DNA of 64,000 nucleotides from Parabacteroides sp. GTDB lineage: Bacteria; Bacteroidota; Bacteroidia; Bacteroidales; Tannerellaceae. Every line of letters starts with the position of its first letter. Positions within the stretch are counted from its first letter, which is position 1. The notes below the pieces were generated by a model. That model saw only the letters and a list, made by a program, of their open reading frames with translations, made no database searches and was not told where the DNA came from. The translations under genes were made by a program, and so were the position numbers. Positions 8,745 to 17,299 of the stretch are shown here, piece after piece. Where the stretch lies: NCBI GenBank assembly GCA_019417325.1, contig DXVO01000017.1:1-64000 (forward strand). Direction: 5' to 3'.

Positions 8745-10346
8745 ATGTTTATAAGAAAAATATCCTTTTTGTCGTTGCTGCTTTCTCTGGTTGCATTTTG
8801 TAGCCTTGCTGAAAGTAAGTATGAAATGAAAATAGCTTCTCTATCCGGTGAAAAATGGTGGGGAGGCATGGTGGCGCTCGGCTCCCAAATGCCTTATAGC
8901 GGAAATCTGCGCCTTTACGATTTGGCATCTGAAAACCTGAACAATCAGAATGTGCCTCTGCTTCTTTCATCGGAAGGACGTTATATCTGGAGTGATAAAC
9001 CGTTTTCGTTTAAAGTGGAAAATGGTGAACTCAGTATTTATTCCGATTATGAAAATGTTGAACCGATTTTGGCAGGAAAGACGTTGAAAGATGCGTATAT
9101 GGCTGCTTCATCCAAACATTTTCCTGCTGTCGGAAAACTGCCGGAACCTTTATTTTTCTCCATGCCCCAGTATAATACATGGATAGAGTTGATGTATAAC
9201 CAGAACCAGGAGGATATCCTGAAATATGCGGATAATGTGTTGAAGAACGGTTTTCCTGTAGGTGTTTTCATGGTGGATGATAACTGGCAGAAATATTATG
9301 GAAATTTCGACTTTAAACCGGAACGTTTTCCCGACCCGAAAGGGATGATCGACCGTCTGCATCAACAGGGTTTTAAGATTATGTTTTGGATTTGTCCCTT
9401 TGTCAGCCCGGATAGTCCGGAGTTCCGCGAACTTCAACAAAAAGGTTTCCTGATAAAAAGGAAAGGGACAGGCGAAGCGGCTATTATCCCCTGGTGGAAC
9501 GGTTATAGTGCTTGCTATGATTTAAGCAATCCGGAAGCTGCCGCACATTTGAAACAGCAACTGCGTACGATGCAAGAAAAATATGGCGCGGACGGTTTTA
9601 AGTTTGATGCCGGAGATATCAGCCACTATACAAATCCGGACCTCGAATTTTATGATAAGTCTGCCACATCTGTCGATATGTGCGAGTATTGGGCAAAGAT
9701 AGGTTTGGATTTTCCGTATAATGAATACCGTGCCGGCTGGAAAATGGGCGGACAACCGTTGGTCCAACGTTTAGGGGATAAAGATTATTCCTGGAATGCT
9801 GTCGGAGTATTGATTCCGGATATGATTTCCGCCGGATTATTAGGGTATGCTTATGCTTGTCCGGATATGATTGGCGGTGGCCAGTTCGGCTCTTTTCTGG
9901 GTGTGGACCAAACAAAATTAGACCAGGAGCTGATTGTTCGTTCTTGCCAGGTTCATGCTCTGATGCCGATGATGCAGTTTTCCGTAGCTCCCTGGCGTAT
10001 TCTTGATGAAAAGCATCTGGCTATCTGCCGCGATTATGCTCATCTACATGAGAAAATGGGTAGTTATATCTTAGAATTGGCGCACCATTCCGCAGAAACC
10101 GGCGAACCGATCATCCGGCATATGGAATATGTTTTCCCACATCAGGGTTTTACTGCCTGTAAAGACCAGTTTATGCTGGGTGATAAATATCTTGTCGCCC
10201 CAGTTTTAACCAAAGAACATACACGCAAAGTAATGTTGCCTAAAGGAACATGGCGCGATGATACCGGCAAGAAGTTTAAAGGGCCTAAAACAATTGAAGT
10301 GAATGCCCCGCTGGAACGGTTGCCTTGGTTTGAAAAAATAAAATAA
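8745..10346 (+). CDS. GH31 glycosidase, short MYORG-like type
   Basis: Secreted glycoside hydrolase of family 31 with a signal peptide (residues 1 to about 22). It is short for GH31 (533 residues), with a small N-terminal domain and the catalytic barrel. The nucleophile is Asp288 in GFKFDAGD; the acid/base is likely in RLGDKDYSW; substrate residues YNTWIE and DDNWQKYYG are visible. The layout and motifs resemble the MYORG branch, whose human member is an alpha-galactosidase, more than classical alpha-glucosidases; activity on alpha-Gal or a similar cap is an inference. It is co-directional with GH89 and probably acts on the same glycan. Confidence 0.88.
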   Translation: MFIRKISFLSLLLSLVAFCSLAESKYEMKIASLSGEKWWGGMVALGSQMPYSGNLRLYDLASENLNNQNVPLLLSSEGRYIWSDKPFSFKVENGELSIYSDYENVEPILAGKTLKDAYMAASSKHFPAVGKLPEPLFFSMPQYNTWIELMYNQNQEDILKYADNVLKNGFPVGVFMVDDNWQKYYGNFDFKPERFPDPKGMIDRLHQQGFKIMFWICPFVSPDSPEFRELQQKGFLIKRKGTGEAAIIPWWNGYSACYDLSNPEAAAHLKQQLRTMQEKYGADGFKFDAGDISHYTNPDLEFYDKSATSVDMCEYWAKIGLDFPYNEYRAGWKMGGQPLVQRLGDKDYSWNAVGVLIPDMISAGLLGYAYACPDMIGGGQFGSFLGVDQTKLDQELIVRSCQVHALMPMMQFSVAPWRILDEKHLAICRDYAHLHEKMGSYILELAHHSAETGEPIIRHMEYVFPHQGFTACKDQFMLGDKYLVAPVLTKEHTRKVMLPKGTWRDDTGKKFKGPKTIEVNAPLERLPWFEKIK

Positions 10347-10377
10347 GAGAAACTGAAGAACAAGTAGTATTTTTAAT

Positions 10378-10445
10378 ATCATAGTTATGGTTTTTCCAAT
10401 TCATAGTTATCATTTAGGAAAATCATAACTATGATTTTTTTTGCC
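10378..10445. repeat. Three-unit 22-bp-phased CATAGTTATG array / bidirectional hairpin
   Basis: Three copies of a 10-bp core start at 10380 (CATAGTTATG), 10402 (CATAGTTATC) and 10424 (the inverted CATAACTATG), each followed by a 12-bp spacer carrying TTTTCC or GGAAAA. Unit 1 with its flank (10378-10389) pairs with unit 3 (10424-10435) as a 12-bp stem followed by eight T residues, so it can terminate the GH31 transcript. The sigma gene converges from the other side. A second array with the same period lies at 52955. Confidence 0.75.
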
Positions 10446-10474
10446 CTTGGTACATAATCTGTTTTTTTGCTCGG

Positions 10475-11041
10475 TTAATTAATACGAGACAGGAATATCA
10501 GTAATGGAATGTAATCTTTCAGGTTGGTATGGAGTTTTTTTAATGTCTGGCCGATATGATACTCGACTCCTTTTGTAGTCATATCGAATGTTTGGGCAAT
10601 TTCTTTGTGTGACTTATTTTCATAACGGCTCATAATAAAGATGCGGCGAGTTTGTTCCGGGAGTTCTGCTAATGTTTTATTCACAATTTCTTGTGCTTCT
10701 ATGGAGAACAATTCATTCGGATTACAGGCTTCAAGTGTAAAGATACGTGTATTCAATTCCCATTGCGCATGGTCCATTAGCTCTTTATTGACATCTTGCC
10801 GGATTTGTACATGCTGAAGATAGTTGATGCATTTATGTTTGATTATGGTAAGAATATAAGCAGGGATATTTGAATTCTTTTGTAATGTATGTCGATTTTC
10901 CCAGTAATACGTCAGTGCTTCAATGACGAAATCTTCCGCTACGGCAGTGTCTCGCACATACATGTTGGCGAAGCGGATAAATCGTCCTTGATAATCGGCA
11001 AACAGTTTATTGAATGCTTTTAAATCACCTGAATATTCCAT
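10475..11041 (-). CDS. ECF RNA polymerase sigma factor, Bacteroidetes type
   Basis: Extracytoplasmic-function sigma-70 factor of 188 residues. Region 2 covers about residues 10-75 (AFNKLFADYQGRFIRFA, then AEDFVIEALTYYWENR) and region 4 about 125-180 (LPEQTRRIFIMSRYENKSHKEIA, then a helix-turn-helix). It would direct polymerase to the susC promoter when released by the FecR at 11212. It is transcribed away from that fecR, whereas the common arrangement is sigma then fecR in one direction. It is clearly paralogous to the sigma gene at 32046 (shared YENK, LEAC and HKC blocks). Confidence 0.95.
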   Translation of the reverse strand: MEYSGDLKAFNKLFADYQGRFIRFANMYVRDTAVAEDFVIEALTYYWENRHTLQKNSNIPAYILTIIKHKCINYLQHVQIRQDVNKELMDHAQWELNTRIFTLEACNPNELFSIEAQEIVNKTLAELPEQTRRIFIMSRYENKSHKEIAQTFDMTTKGVEYHIGQTLKKLHTNLKDYIPLLIFLSRIN

Positions 11042-11092
11042 CTCTCAATATTATTGGCTGGTAAATATAGAGGATTTTATGGATTTGGACAT

Positions 11093-11421
11093 AGTTCTGA
11101 GGTGACTATGATGAAAATACATGTTAATATATATTTTTTTTACGATTCAAACTAGGGATGTTCCTATGTGAACTGCTTGTATATATGTAATCGCCTATAA
11201 ATATGTTGAACATGACACGGGAAATGCTATATAAATTTTTTGAAGGAACAACTTCTTACGAAGAAGAAGTTGAAATTCGGCAATGGATGGAACATTCTCC
11301 GGAAAATGCCCGTGAATTATTGAAGGAAAGGAGAATATTTGATTCGATACTACTTCTTGACGAAAGCCAGGTTCAACCCAATAGTTCCAAGAAACAAAAT
11401 CACATAAGTCACCTCAGAACT
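11093..11421. repeat. 15-bp exact inverted repeat spanning the fecR start
   Basis: AGTTCTGAGGTGACT at 11093-11107, in the sigma/fecR intergenic region, is the exact reverse complement of AGTCACCTCAGAACT at 11407-11421 inside fecR. The left arm is itself framed by CATAG and CTATG (11090-11110). The function is unknown; it could pair as RNA or be a recombination relic. Confidence 0.5.
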
Positions 11422-12156
11422 CAGGTATTGAAAGTTGCTTCTATTATAATTTTAACATTAGGGATTAATTTTCTGTATCATTATGTTTCGGAGAAGAGTA
11501 CAATAATACCTATGCAATCTATTTATGTACCTTCCGGACAACGTGTAAATATCACCTTATCGGATGGAACGAATGTGTGGTTAAACGCTCGGACTAAGAT
11601 AAATTATCCGGCTGTATTTGATAAATCCGTACGTCATGTAATAGTAGACGGAGAAGCTTATTTCGATGTGGCGAAAGACAAGAAAAGACCTTTTATTGTA
11701 GAGACGGATAAATGTAACATGGAAGTATTGGGTACAAAGTTTAATGTAGAAGGCTATTCAGATAAGGACGATTTTGAAATTGTATTGATGGAAGGAAGTG
11801 TAAAGGTTGCTTCTAAGCAGGGAGTTGGCGATACGTTGGTTTTGACTCCTGATAATAAAGCCTGTCTCCAAAAGGATGGGAAATTGAAGGTAACGCCTGT
11901 TGATGATTATAATCCCTATCGTTGGAAAGAAGGTTTAATCTGTTTCAAAACCGAATCTTTTTTATCTATCATGAATGATTTGGAGAAGTATTTCGGAATA
12001 AATATAGTTGTAGAGAATAAAAGCGTATTGAAATATAATTTTACCGGAAAGTTCAGACAGGTAGATGGAATTGATTATGCATTAAGGGTTTTACAACGAG
12101 ATATTCGCTTTACCTATGACCGGGATGATGAAAACCGGATTATCTATATCAGATAA
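11212..12156 (+). CDS. FecR family anti-sigma factor
   Basis: Membrane anti-sigma factor of about 314 residues. A cytoplasmic N-terminus (TREMLYKFFEGTTSYEEEVE) is followed by a membrane segment near residues 78-97, the periplasmic FecR domain (GEAYFDVAKDKKRPFIV, LGTKFNVEGY) and a C-terminal DUF4974-like part. An in-frame ATG at 11203 gives three more residues; either start is possible. It likely binds the sigma factor encoded divergently at 10475 and the STN domain of the SusC encoded downstream. Bases 11407-11421 form one arm of an inverted repeat with the intergenic region. Confidence 0.93.
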   Translation: MTREMLYKFFEGTTSYEEEVEIRQWMEHSPENARELLKERRIFDSILLLDESQVQPNSSKKQNHISHLRTQVLKVASIIILTLGINFLYHYVSEKSTIIPMQSIYVPSGQRVNITLSDGTNVWLNARTKINYPAVFDKSVRHVIVDGEAYFDVAKDKKRPFIVETDKCNMEVLGTKFNVEGYSDKDDFEIVLMEGSVKVASKQGVGDTLVLTPDNKACLQKDGKLKVTPVDDYNPYRWKEGLICFKTESFLSIMNDLEKYFGINIVVENKSVLKYNFTGKFRQVDGIDYALRVLQRDIRFTYDRDDENRIIYIR

Positions 12157-12247
12157 ATACATGATAATATAAACGCGAAATAAAAACACAATACTAGTAA
12201 TAATCTTAAAAATAAGGAGACATGAAAACAAACAAACACTAAACAAA

Positions 12248-12283
12248 AATGCCGGCAAGCGCTGGGGGGCATTTACCGGCATT
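12248..12283 (+). terminator. Hairpin between fecR and susC
   Basis: AATGCCGG (12248-12255) pairs exactly with CCGGCATT (12276-12283) around a 20-base G-rich loop. The following sequence is only weakly T-rich (ATTTTTAAAAT some 13 bases later). It sits in the same place as the hairpins at 1251 and 36243 and may separate regulator from receptor expression. Confidence 0.5.
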
Positions 12284-12338
12284 CAAATCAACACAATTTT
12301 TAAAATCATTGTATTAACTTCAAATCAGTTACAAAAGT

Positions 12339-15300
12339 ATGAAAAAAAACTTTTTGTCGGGTAGGTATTATCCGAAAACCCCGTCAGGTCAAAAAATCTC
12401 GAGAATTATGCGAATATCCACATTCCTTTTGGGAGCCTGCGTATTCTGTTCATATGCTGAAAACTCATATTCACAGAATGCTCGGGTCAGTATCAACAAA
12501 AACAATACTCAGCTGGAAGAAATCCTAAATGAGATTGAAAGTCAAACAGATTACTTGTTTATTTACAATAGCCAGGTAAATGTGAACCGTAAAGTATCAG
12601 TTAAGGCTAAAACAAAGCCTGTTTCTGAAGTACTGGATAACCTGTTGAAAAATGCAGGTATCGAATATGAAATGGAGGGAACTCATATCGTTCTATCATC
12701 AAAAAATGCCGATACGGTAGCTCCTGTACAACAGCAGGCACATACAGTAACAGGCGTGATTGTTGATAAAAACGGTGAGCCGATTATTGGAGCAAATGTT
12801 CTTATAAAGGGTACAACAAACGGAACGGTTACCGATATAGATGGTAAATTCTCTATAGAAGCAGAATCTAACGCAGTTCTGGACATTTCTTATATTGGTT
12901 ATCTGACAAAAGAAATAACAGTCGGTAATCAGAAAGTAATTAATGTCGTTTTAGTAGAAGATACAAAAACATTAGATGAAGTAGTAGTAATTGGTTACGG
13001 AACACAAAAGAAAGCGGACTTGACCGGTTCGGTGGCTAATATCACTACAGATAAGTTAAGTACCCAAAGTAATGTCAATATTGGACAAGCACTTCAAGGG
13101 AAAATAGCAGGTGTCGATATCGTTTCTCAGGGGGGTGCTCCCGGACAAAGCAGCCGTATTATGGTTCGTGGTATCGGTACGTTGAATAATGCCAACCCGT
13201 TATACATCGTAGATGGTATGTATATGAGTAGTATGGATAATCTGAACCCGAATGATATTGAAAGTATCGATGTATTAAAAGATGCATCTTCTGCTGCGAT
13301 TTATGGTTCACGTGCTGCGAACGGAGTCATAATTATAACAACTAAATCCGGATCCAATACCGAAGGTAAGCCTATTATTGATGTTTCGGCAAATGTCGGT
13401 GTACAGACTCCATCTAAATATCTGGATATGTTGGGAGCTGACGACTGGTCACGCTTGACAACAGTTTCCCGTAATGCAATTGGTGCAAAACCTCTTGAAA
13501 TGGCCAGTAATATGACAGAAGATAATGATTGGCAGAAAATCATGATGGGACCGGCCTTAATGCAAAATTATAATGTAACAGTCAGAGGTGGAACAAAATA
13601 TTTCACCTATTATACTGGTTTGGGTTATGTAAATCAGGACGGTACGGTTAAGGGTACAAACTATCAGCGCTATAATGCACAGTTTAAATCCGAATATAAG
13701 CGCGGATGGTTTACTTTTGGGAATAATGTAGTATTCAGTTCACAGCAAAGCAACCCGTTATTCGGTTTTGCCCGTGGAGGTTATCTGGGAATTATTCTTC
13801 AGTCGATACCTTCTCTACATCAATATGATCCGACTAATGAAAAAGGTGGGTACGGTAAAGTATATGGAGATGCAACTGATATCCCTAATCCGTTGGGGAT
13901 TCTCGATGAAAATTTGACTCACAGGACTAAGGATTCTTATAATGCATATATCAATTTGTATGCAGAAATAAAATTACCTCTCGGCTTCAAATATCGCCTG
14001 AATGCAACTCCTGATTTTTCATTTGAACGAAATACCTCTTATGAAAACATTTATGATTTTGGTTTACGGAATAACGCAGTATCTAACATGTCCGAAAACC
14101 GTTATCGTAAAAATAACTTCTTGATTGAAAATCTTTTGTCGTTCGATCAAACATTCGGTAAACATAAAATCAGTGCTTTATTAGGTTATTCTTTTCAAGA
14201 TTATCATACCCGTTATATCCTGGCTGCCGGAAAAGGTTTGCCCGATGGAATCAGAGAGGTTGGAGCCGCAACGCAAGATCGTACGAATGATTCCTGGTCG
14301 AATGAAAGCGCATTAACTTCTATTATTTCCCGTGTTTTTTATTCTTATGATAATCGTTATTTAATTACCGCAACTTATCGTAGGGATGGTTCTTCCAAAT
14401 TTGCTAAAGAAAACCGCTATGGTCATTTCCCATCCGTGTCTGTCGGTTGGAATGTTGCAGAAGAACATTTCATGGAAAAATCAAGAAGCTGGCTGGATCA
14501 GTTTAAATTAAGAGGGGGATATGGTGTTTTAGGAAATCAGGAGATTGACGATTATATGTATACCAGTGTGATTACTTCTAATATAAACTATCCGGATGGA
14601 AACGGAGGAATTATCAGTGGTGCATTCCCGAAAGATTTTGCAACTCCGAATATTAAATGGGAACAAACTGAAATGACAAATATAGGTCTGGATCTTGCTT
14701 TCTTAAACTCCCGTTTAATGATTACAGCAGACTGGTATCGTAAAAACACAAAAGATATTTTATTGACAGTGCCTATTCCTATTTCTACCGGTGGAGCAAA
14801 CGATCCGGTTCGTAATGCCGGAAAAATTAAGAATACGGGTGTTGAATGGACTGTCGGTTGGAATGATACACCTTCTAAAGATTTCGCATATGGTATAACA
14901 TTTACCGGTAATGCAATGAGTAATGAAGTTGTTGCAATGGGAGAAGCCAACCAGGTAATCGAGGGAGGTGCCAACCGGACAAATGTACCGACCACCAGAA
15001 CTTTGGCCGGTTATCCGATCGGAGGTTTCTGGTTAATTCCAACAGATGGTCTGTTCCAGAATCAGGCTGAGATTGATTCATATGTAAAAGATGGCGTTCT
15101 TATTCAACCGAATGCAAAACCGGGAGATATCCGCTTTAAAGACTCCAATAATGACGGTAAGATTACGGATGATGACCGTGAATATTGCGGCAGTCCGTTC
15201 CCTAAACTTACTATGGGACTGAATTTTAATGCCAGCTATAAAGGATTTGACCTTTTGTTGGGCATGCAAGGTGTTTTCGGAAATAAAATATACAACGGAA

Positions 15301-15698
15301 CACGTCTTGAATTGGAAGGGGTAAACAAAGGAACGAATTTCTTGGCTACTACGCTGGATTATTGGACAGAATCTAACCCTGGAGCATCACATCCGCGTTT
15401 AGTTTGGGATGACCCGAATCAGAATTCTCGTCCGTCGAGTGACCGTTATCTTGAAAACGGTTCATTCTTCCGTTTGCGCAATGTTCAGTTGGGCTACACA
15501 TTCCCCAACCGGTGGTTTCAGGATAAAATACAAAAGTTACGTGTGTATGTGAATGCGGAAAACCTGTTTACCATCACCCAATATACAGGCTATACTCCTG
15601 ATATAAACAATAGTGATAATGCAACGTCCCGCGGATTCGATAATTTTGTTTATCCGACAAACAGAGTGTTTATGCTGGGACTTAATCTTACATTCTAA
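12339..15698 (+). CDS. SusC-like TonB-dependent transporter with STN domain
   Basis: Outer-membrane glycan importer of 1119 residues: a long cationic leader then a signal peptide ending near SYSQ (about residue 46), STN domain (about 50-120, with QTDYLFIYNSQVNVN), carboxypeptidase-like regulatory domain (about 137-212), plug from DEVVVIGYGT, and a barrel ending in GLNLTF. It pairs with the SusD 15 bp downstream. STN plus the adjacent FecR and sigma genes fit trans-envelope autoregulation. Downstream GH123 and GH20 suggest a beta-GalNAc/HexNAc-containing substrate. Confidence 0.94.
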   Translation: MKKNFLSGRYYPKTPSGQKISRIMRISTFLLGACVFCSYAENSYSQNARVSINKNNTQLEEILNEIESQTDYLFIYNSQVNVNRKVSVKAKTKPVSEVLDNLLKNAGIEYEMEGTHIVLSSKNADTVAPVQQQAHTVTGVIVDKNGEPIIGANVLIKGTTNGTVTDIDGKFSIEAESNAVLDISYIGYLTKEITVGNQKVINVVLVEDTKTLDEVVVIGYGTQKKADLTGSVANITTDKLSTQSNVNIGQALQGKIAGVDIVSQGGAPGQSSRIMVRGIGTLNNANPLYIVDGMYMSSMDNLNPNDIESIDVLKDASSAAIYGSRAANGVIIITTKSGSNTEGKPIIDVSANVGVQTPSKYLDMLGADDWSRLTTVSRNAIGAKPLEMASNMTEDNDWQKIMMGPALMQNYNVTVRGGTKYFTYYTGLGYVNQDGTVKGTNYQRYNAQFKSEYKRGWFTFGNNVVFSSQQSNPLFGFARGGYLGIILQSIPSLHQYDPTNEKGGYGKVYGDATDIPNPLGILDENLTHRTKDSYNAYINLYAEIKLPLGFKYRLNATPDFSFERNTSYENIYDFGLRNNAVSNMSENRYRKNNFLIENLLSFDQTFGKHKISALLGYSFQDYHTRYILAAGKGLPDGIREVGAATQDRTNDSWSNESALTSIISRVFYSYDNRYLITATYRRDGSSKFAKENRYGHFPSVSVGWNVAEEHFMEKSRSWLDQFKLRGGYGVLGNQEIDDYMYTSVITSNINYPDGNGGIISGAFPKDFATPNIKWEQTEMTNIGLDLAFLNSRLMITADWYRKNTKDILLTVPIPISTGGANDPVRNAGKIKNTGVEWTVGWNDTPSKDFAYGITFTGNAMSNEVVAMGEANQVIEGGANRTNVPTTRTLAGYPIGGFWLIPTDGLFQNQAEIDSYVKDGVLIQPNAKPGDIRFKDSNNDGKITDDDREYCGSPFPKLTMGLNFNASYKGFDLLLGMQGVFGNKIYNGTRLELEGVNKGTNFLATTLDYWTESNPGASHPRLVWDDPNQNSRPSSDRYLENGSFFRLRNVQLGYTFPNRWFQDKIQKLRVYVNAENLFTITQYTGYTPDINNSDNATSRGFDNFVYPTNRVFMLGLNLTF

Positions 15699-15713
15699 AA
15701 ATGTCATATAGTT

Positions 15714-17222
15714 ATGAAAACAATAAAATTAATTATATTCGTATGTATTGCCATTGCATTTAATGGTTGTGAAGGCAGGTTGGATTTGACGAATCCGAAT
15801 AAATTGACGGGCGAGACTTTCTGGAAAACGGAAGCCGATTTTAAATTGGCAATGACTTCCTGTTATACACCTCTTAAGAACTGGAATGGAGGATATTATG
15901 GTACCCGCGGATTGATGACTCGTATTTCGCGTGCCGACGATATTGAATTTCGTAATGATATTGCCGATATCTATTCGATGCACCGGTTTACGAATGATCC
16001 GAACAATTCTGTTGCAGAGAATATTTTTTATCAATTTTATAATGCGATTTACAGAGCTAATTCAATTTTGGAGGAAATAAAGGATAAAGAATTCTCTCAG
16101 GATTTTAAAGATCAGATTCGTGGGGAAGCTCTTTTTATCCGTGGAATGTACTATTTTCAGTTGGCAAAAGAGTTTGGTGATGTTCCTATAAGACTAACTG
16201 CTTCTCAGGATCCCGAAACTTTCCAGTTGGCTAAATCCAGCCAAGCGGATGTATATGGACAGGCAGAAAAAGATTTTATTGAATCCGCATCTTTGTTGCC
16301 CTTGATAAATGACAAGGGGAAACCTACACGTGGTACTTCATATGCTTATTTAGGCAAATTGTATGTGTATATGGAAAAATGGCAGGAGGCTAAAAAAACG
16401 TTGGAACCGTTAACAAAAGCACCTTACACTTATAAATTGGTAGATGATTATTCCTGGAACTTCGATGAGGCACATGAAAATAATGCAGAAAGTATCTTTG
16501 AGATTCTGTATGAACCGGTAGGTGGTGCGGATCAATGGGATAATGGAGAAACTGCCAATTCTGCGCAATCTACGACTATTGCCGTGGAATATGCATCCGG
16601 AAGTGTAGGTGGTTGGTTCGAAGCTAAACCGACTCAGAAAATGATGGATATTTTCATGAAAGAAAGAGCTGCCAATGGGAAATATGATTATCGTTTACTG
16701 TCTTCTGTGGCATGGGATTATCCAGGATGTATGTATTATATGAAGCCGATTCAGGAAGTTCTTACTAAAGATGAAATATCATCTTATTGGATCATTAAAT
16801 CTTCAAATTCCAAGACTCGTGAACAAGAGGTGGAAACACTACCTTCATATATCAACGAACGTGCCATGCGTTTTGCTGATGTAATTTTACTGTTGGCAGA
16901 ATGTGAGTTGAACCTGAATAATGCTCCCGGTGCAATCAGTTACATCGACCAGATTCGTACACGTGGAGGTAACCTGCTTCCTTATTCCGGAAACACAGAC
17001 CCGGCATCTGTAAAAGAAGAGTTGATACATCAACGTGCAATCGAGTTCTTTAAGGAAGGAGAACGTTTCTATGACCTTCGCCGTTGGGGGTTACTTGAGC
17101 AAGAATTGAAAAGTCAGGATCCGATACGCTTTGCAAGTTTCAAGAAACGTCATTATTATTTACCCATTCCGGCTAAAGAAATACAGACAAATTTGTTGTG
17201 TACTCAAAATAGCAACTGGTAA
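15714..17222 (+). CDS. SusD/RagB-family glycan-binding lipoprotein
   Basis: Surface lipoprotein of 502 residues with a lipobox Cys at residue 19 (IAFNGC). It has the SusD_N-like helical start (WNGGYYGTRG, YFQLAKEFGDVP) and the C-terminal RagB domain (RAIEFFKEGERFYDLRRWG). It would cap the SusC barrel encoded directly upstream. A hairpin with a following T-rich stretch at 17247 lies between it and the GH123 gene. Confidence 0.94.
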   Translation: MKTIKLIIFVCIAIAFNGCEGRLDLTNPNKLTGETFWKTEADFKLAMTSCYTPLKNWNGGYYGTRGLMTRISRADDIEFRNDIADIYSMHRFTNDPNNSVAENIFYQFYNAIYRANSILEEIKDKEFSQDFKDQIRGEALFIRGMYYFQLAKEFGDVPIRLTASQDPETFQLAKSSQADVYGQAEKDFIESASLLPLINDKGKPTRGTSYAYLGKLYVYMEKWQEAKKTLEPLTKAPYTYKLVDDYSWNFDEAHENNAESIFEILYEPVGGADQWDNGETANSAQSTTIAVEYASGSVGGWFEAKPTQKMMDIFMKERAANGKYDYRLLSSVAWDYPGCMYYMKPIQEVLTKDEISSYWIIKSSNSKTREQEVETLPSYINERAMRFADVILLLAECELNLNNAPGAISYIDQIRTRGGNLLPYSGNTDPASVKEELIHQRAIEFFKEGERFYDLRRWGLLEQELKSQDPIRFASFKKRHYYLPIPAKEIQTNLLCTQNSNW

Positions 17223-17246
17223 TTAATATATAATAATAGCATAACG

Positions 17247-17285
17247 AAGTCGTTACCATTTGGCGACGGCTTTGTTTGTTTTTAA
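17247..17285 (+). terminator. Terminator/attenuator between susD and GH123
   Basis: AAGTCGT (17247-17253) pairs with ACGGCTT (17266-17272), with one G-U pair, followed by TGTTTGTTTTT. The short stem suggests partial termination, lowering enzyme gene expression relative to susCD. Confidence 0.55.
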
Positions 17286-17299
17286 GCATTAAGTAAAAT

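Noticed and set aside
8745..10346. Calling the GH31 gene an alpha-glucosidase
   Set aside because: The motifs YNTWIE, KFDAGD and the short length resemble the MYORG branch rather than classical alpha-glucosidases, and the setting is host glycans.
10378..10445. CRISPR-like short repeat array
   Set aside because: Only three units, a 10-bp core and 12-bp spacers that are similar to each other; no cas genes. CRISPR repeats and spacers are longer and spacers are unique.
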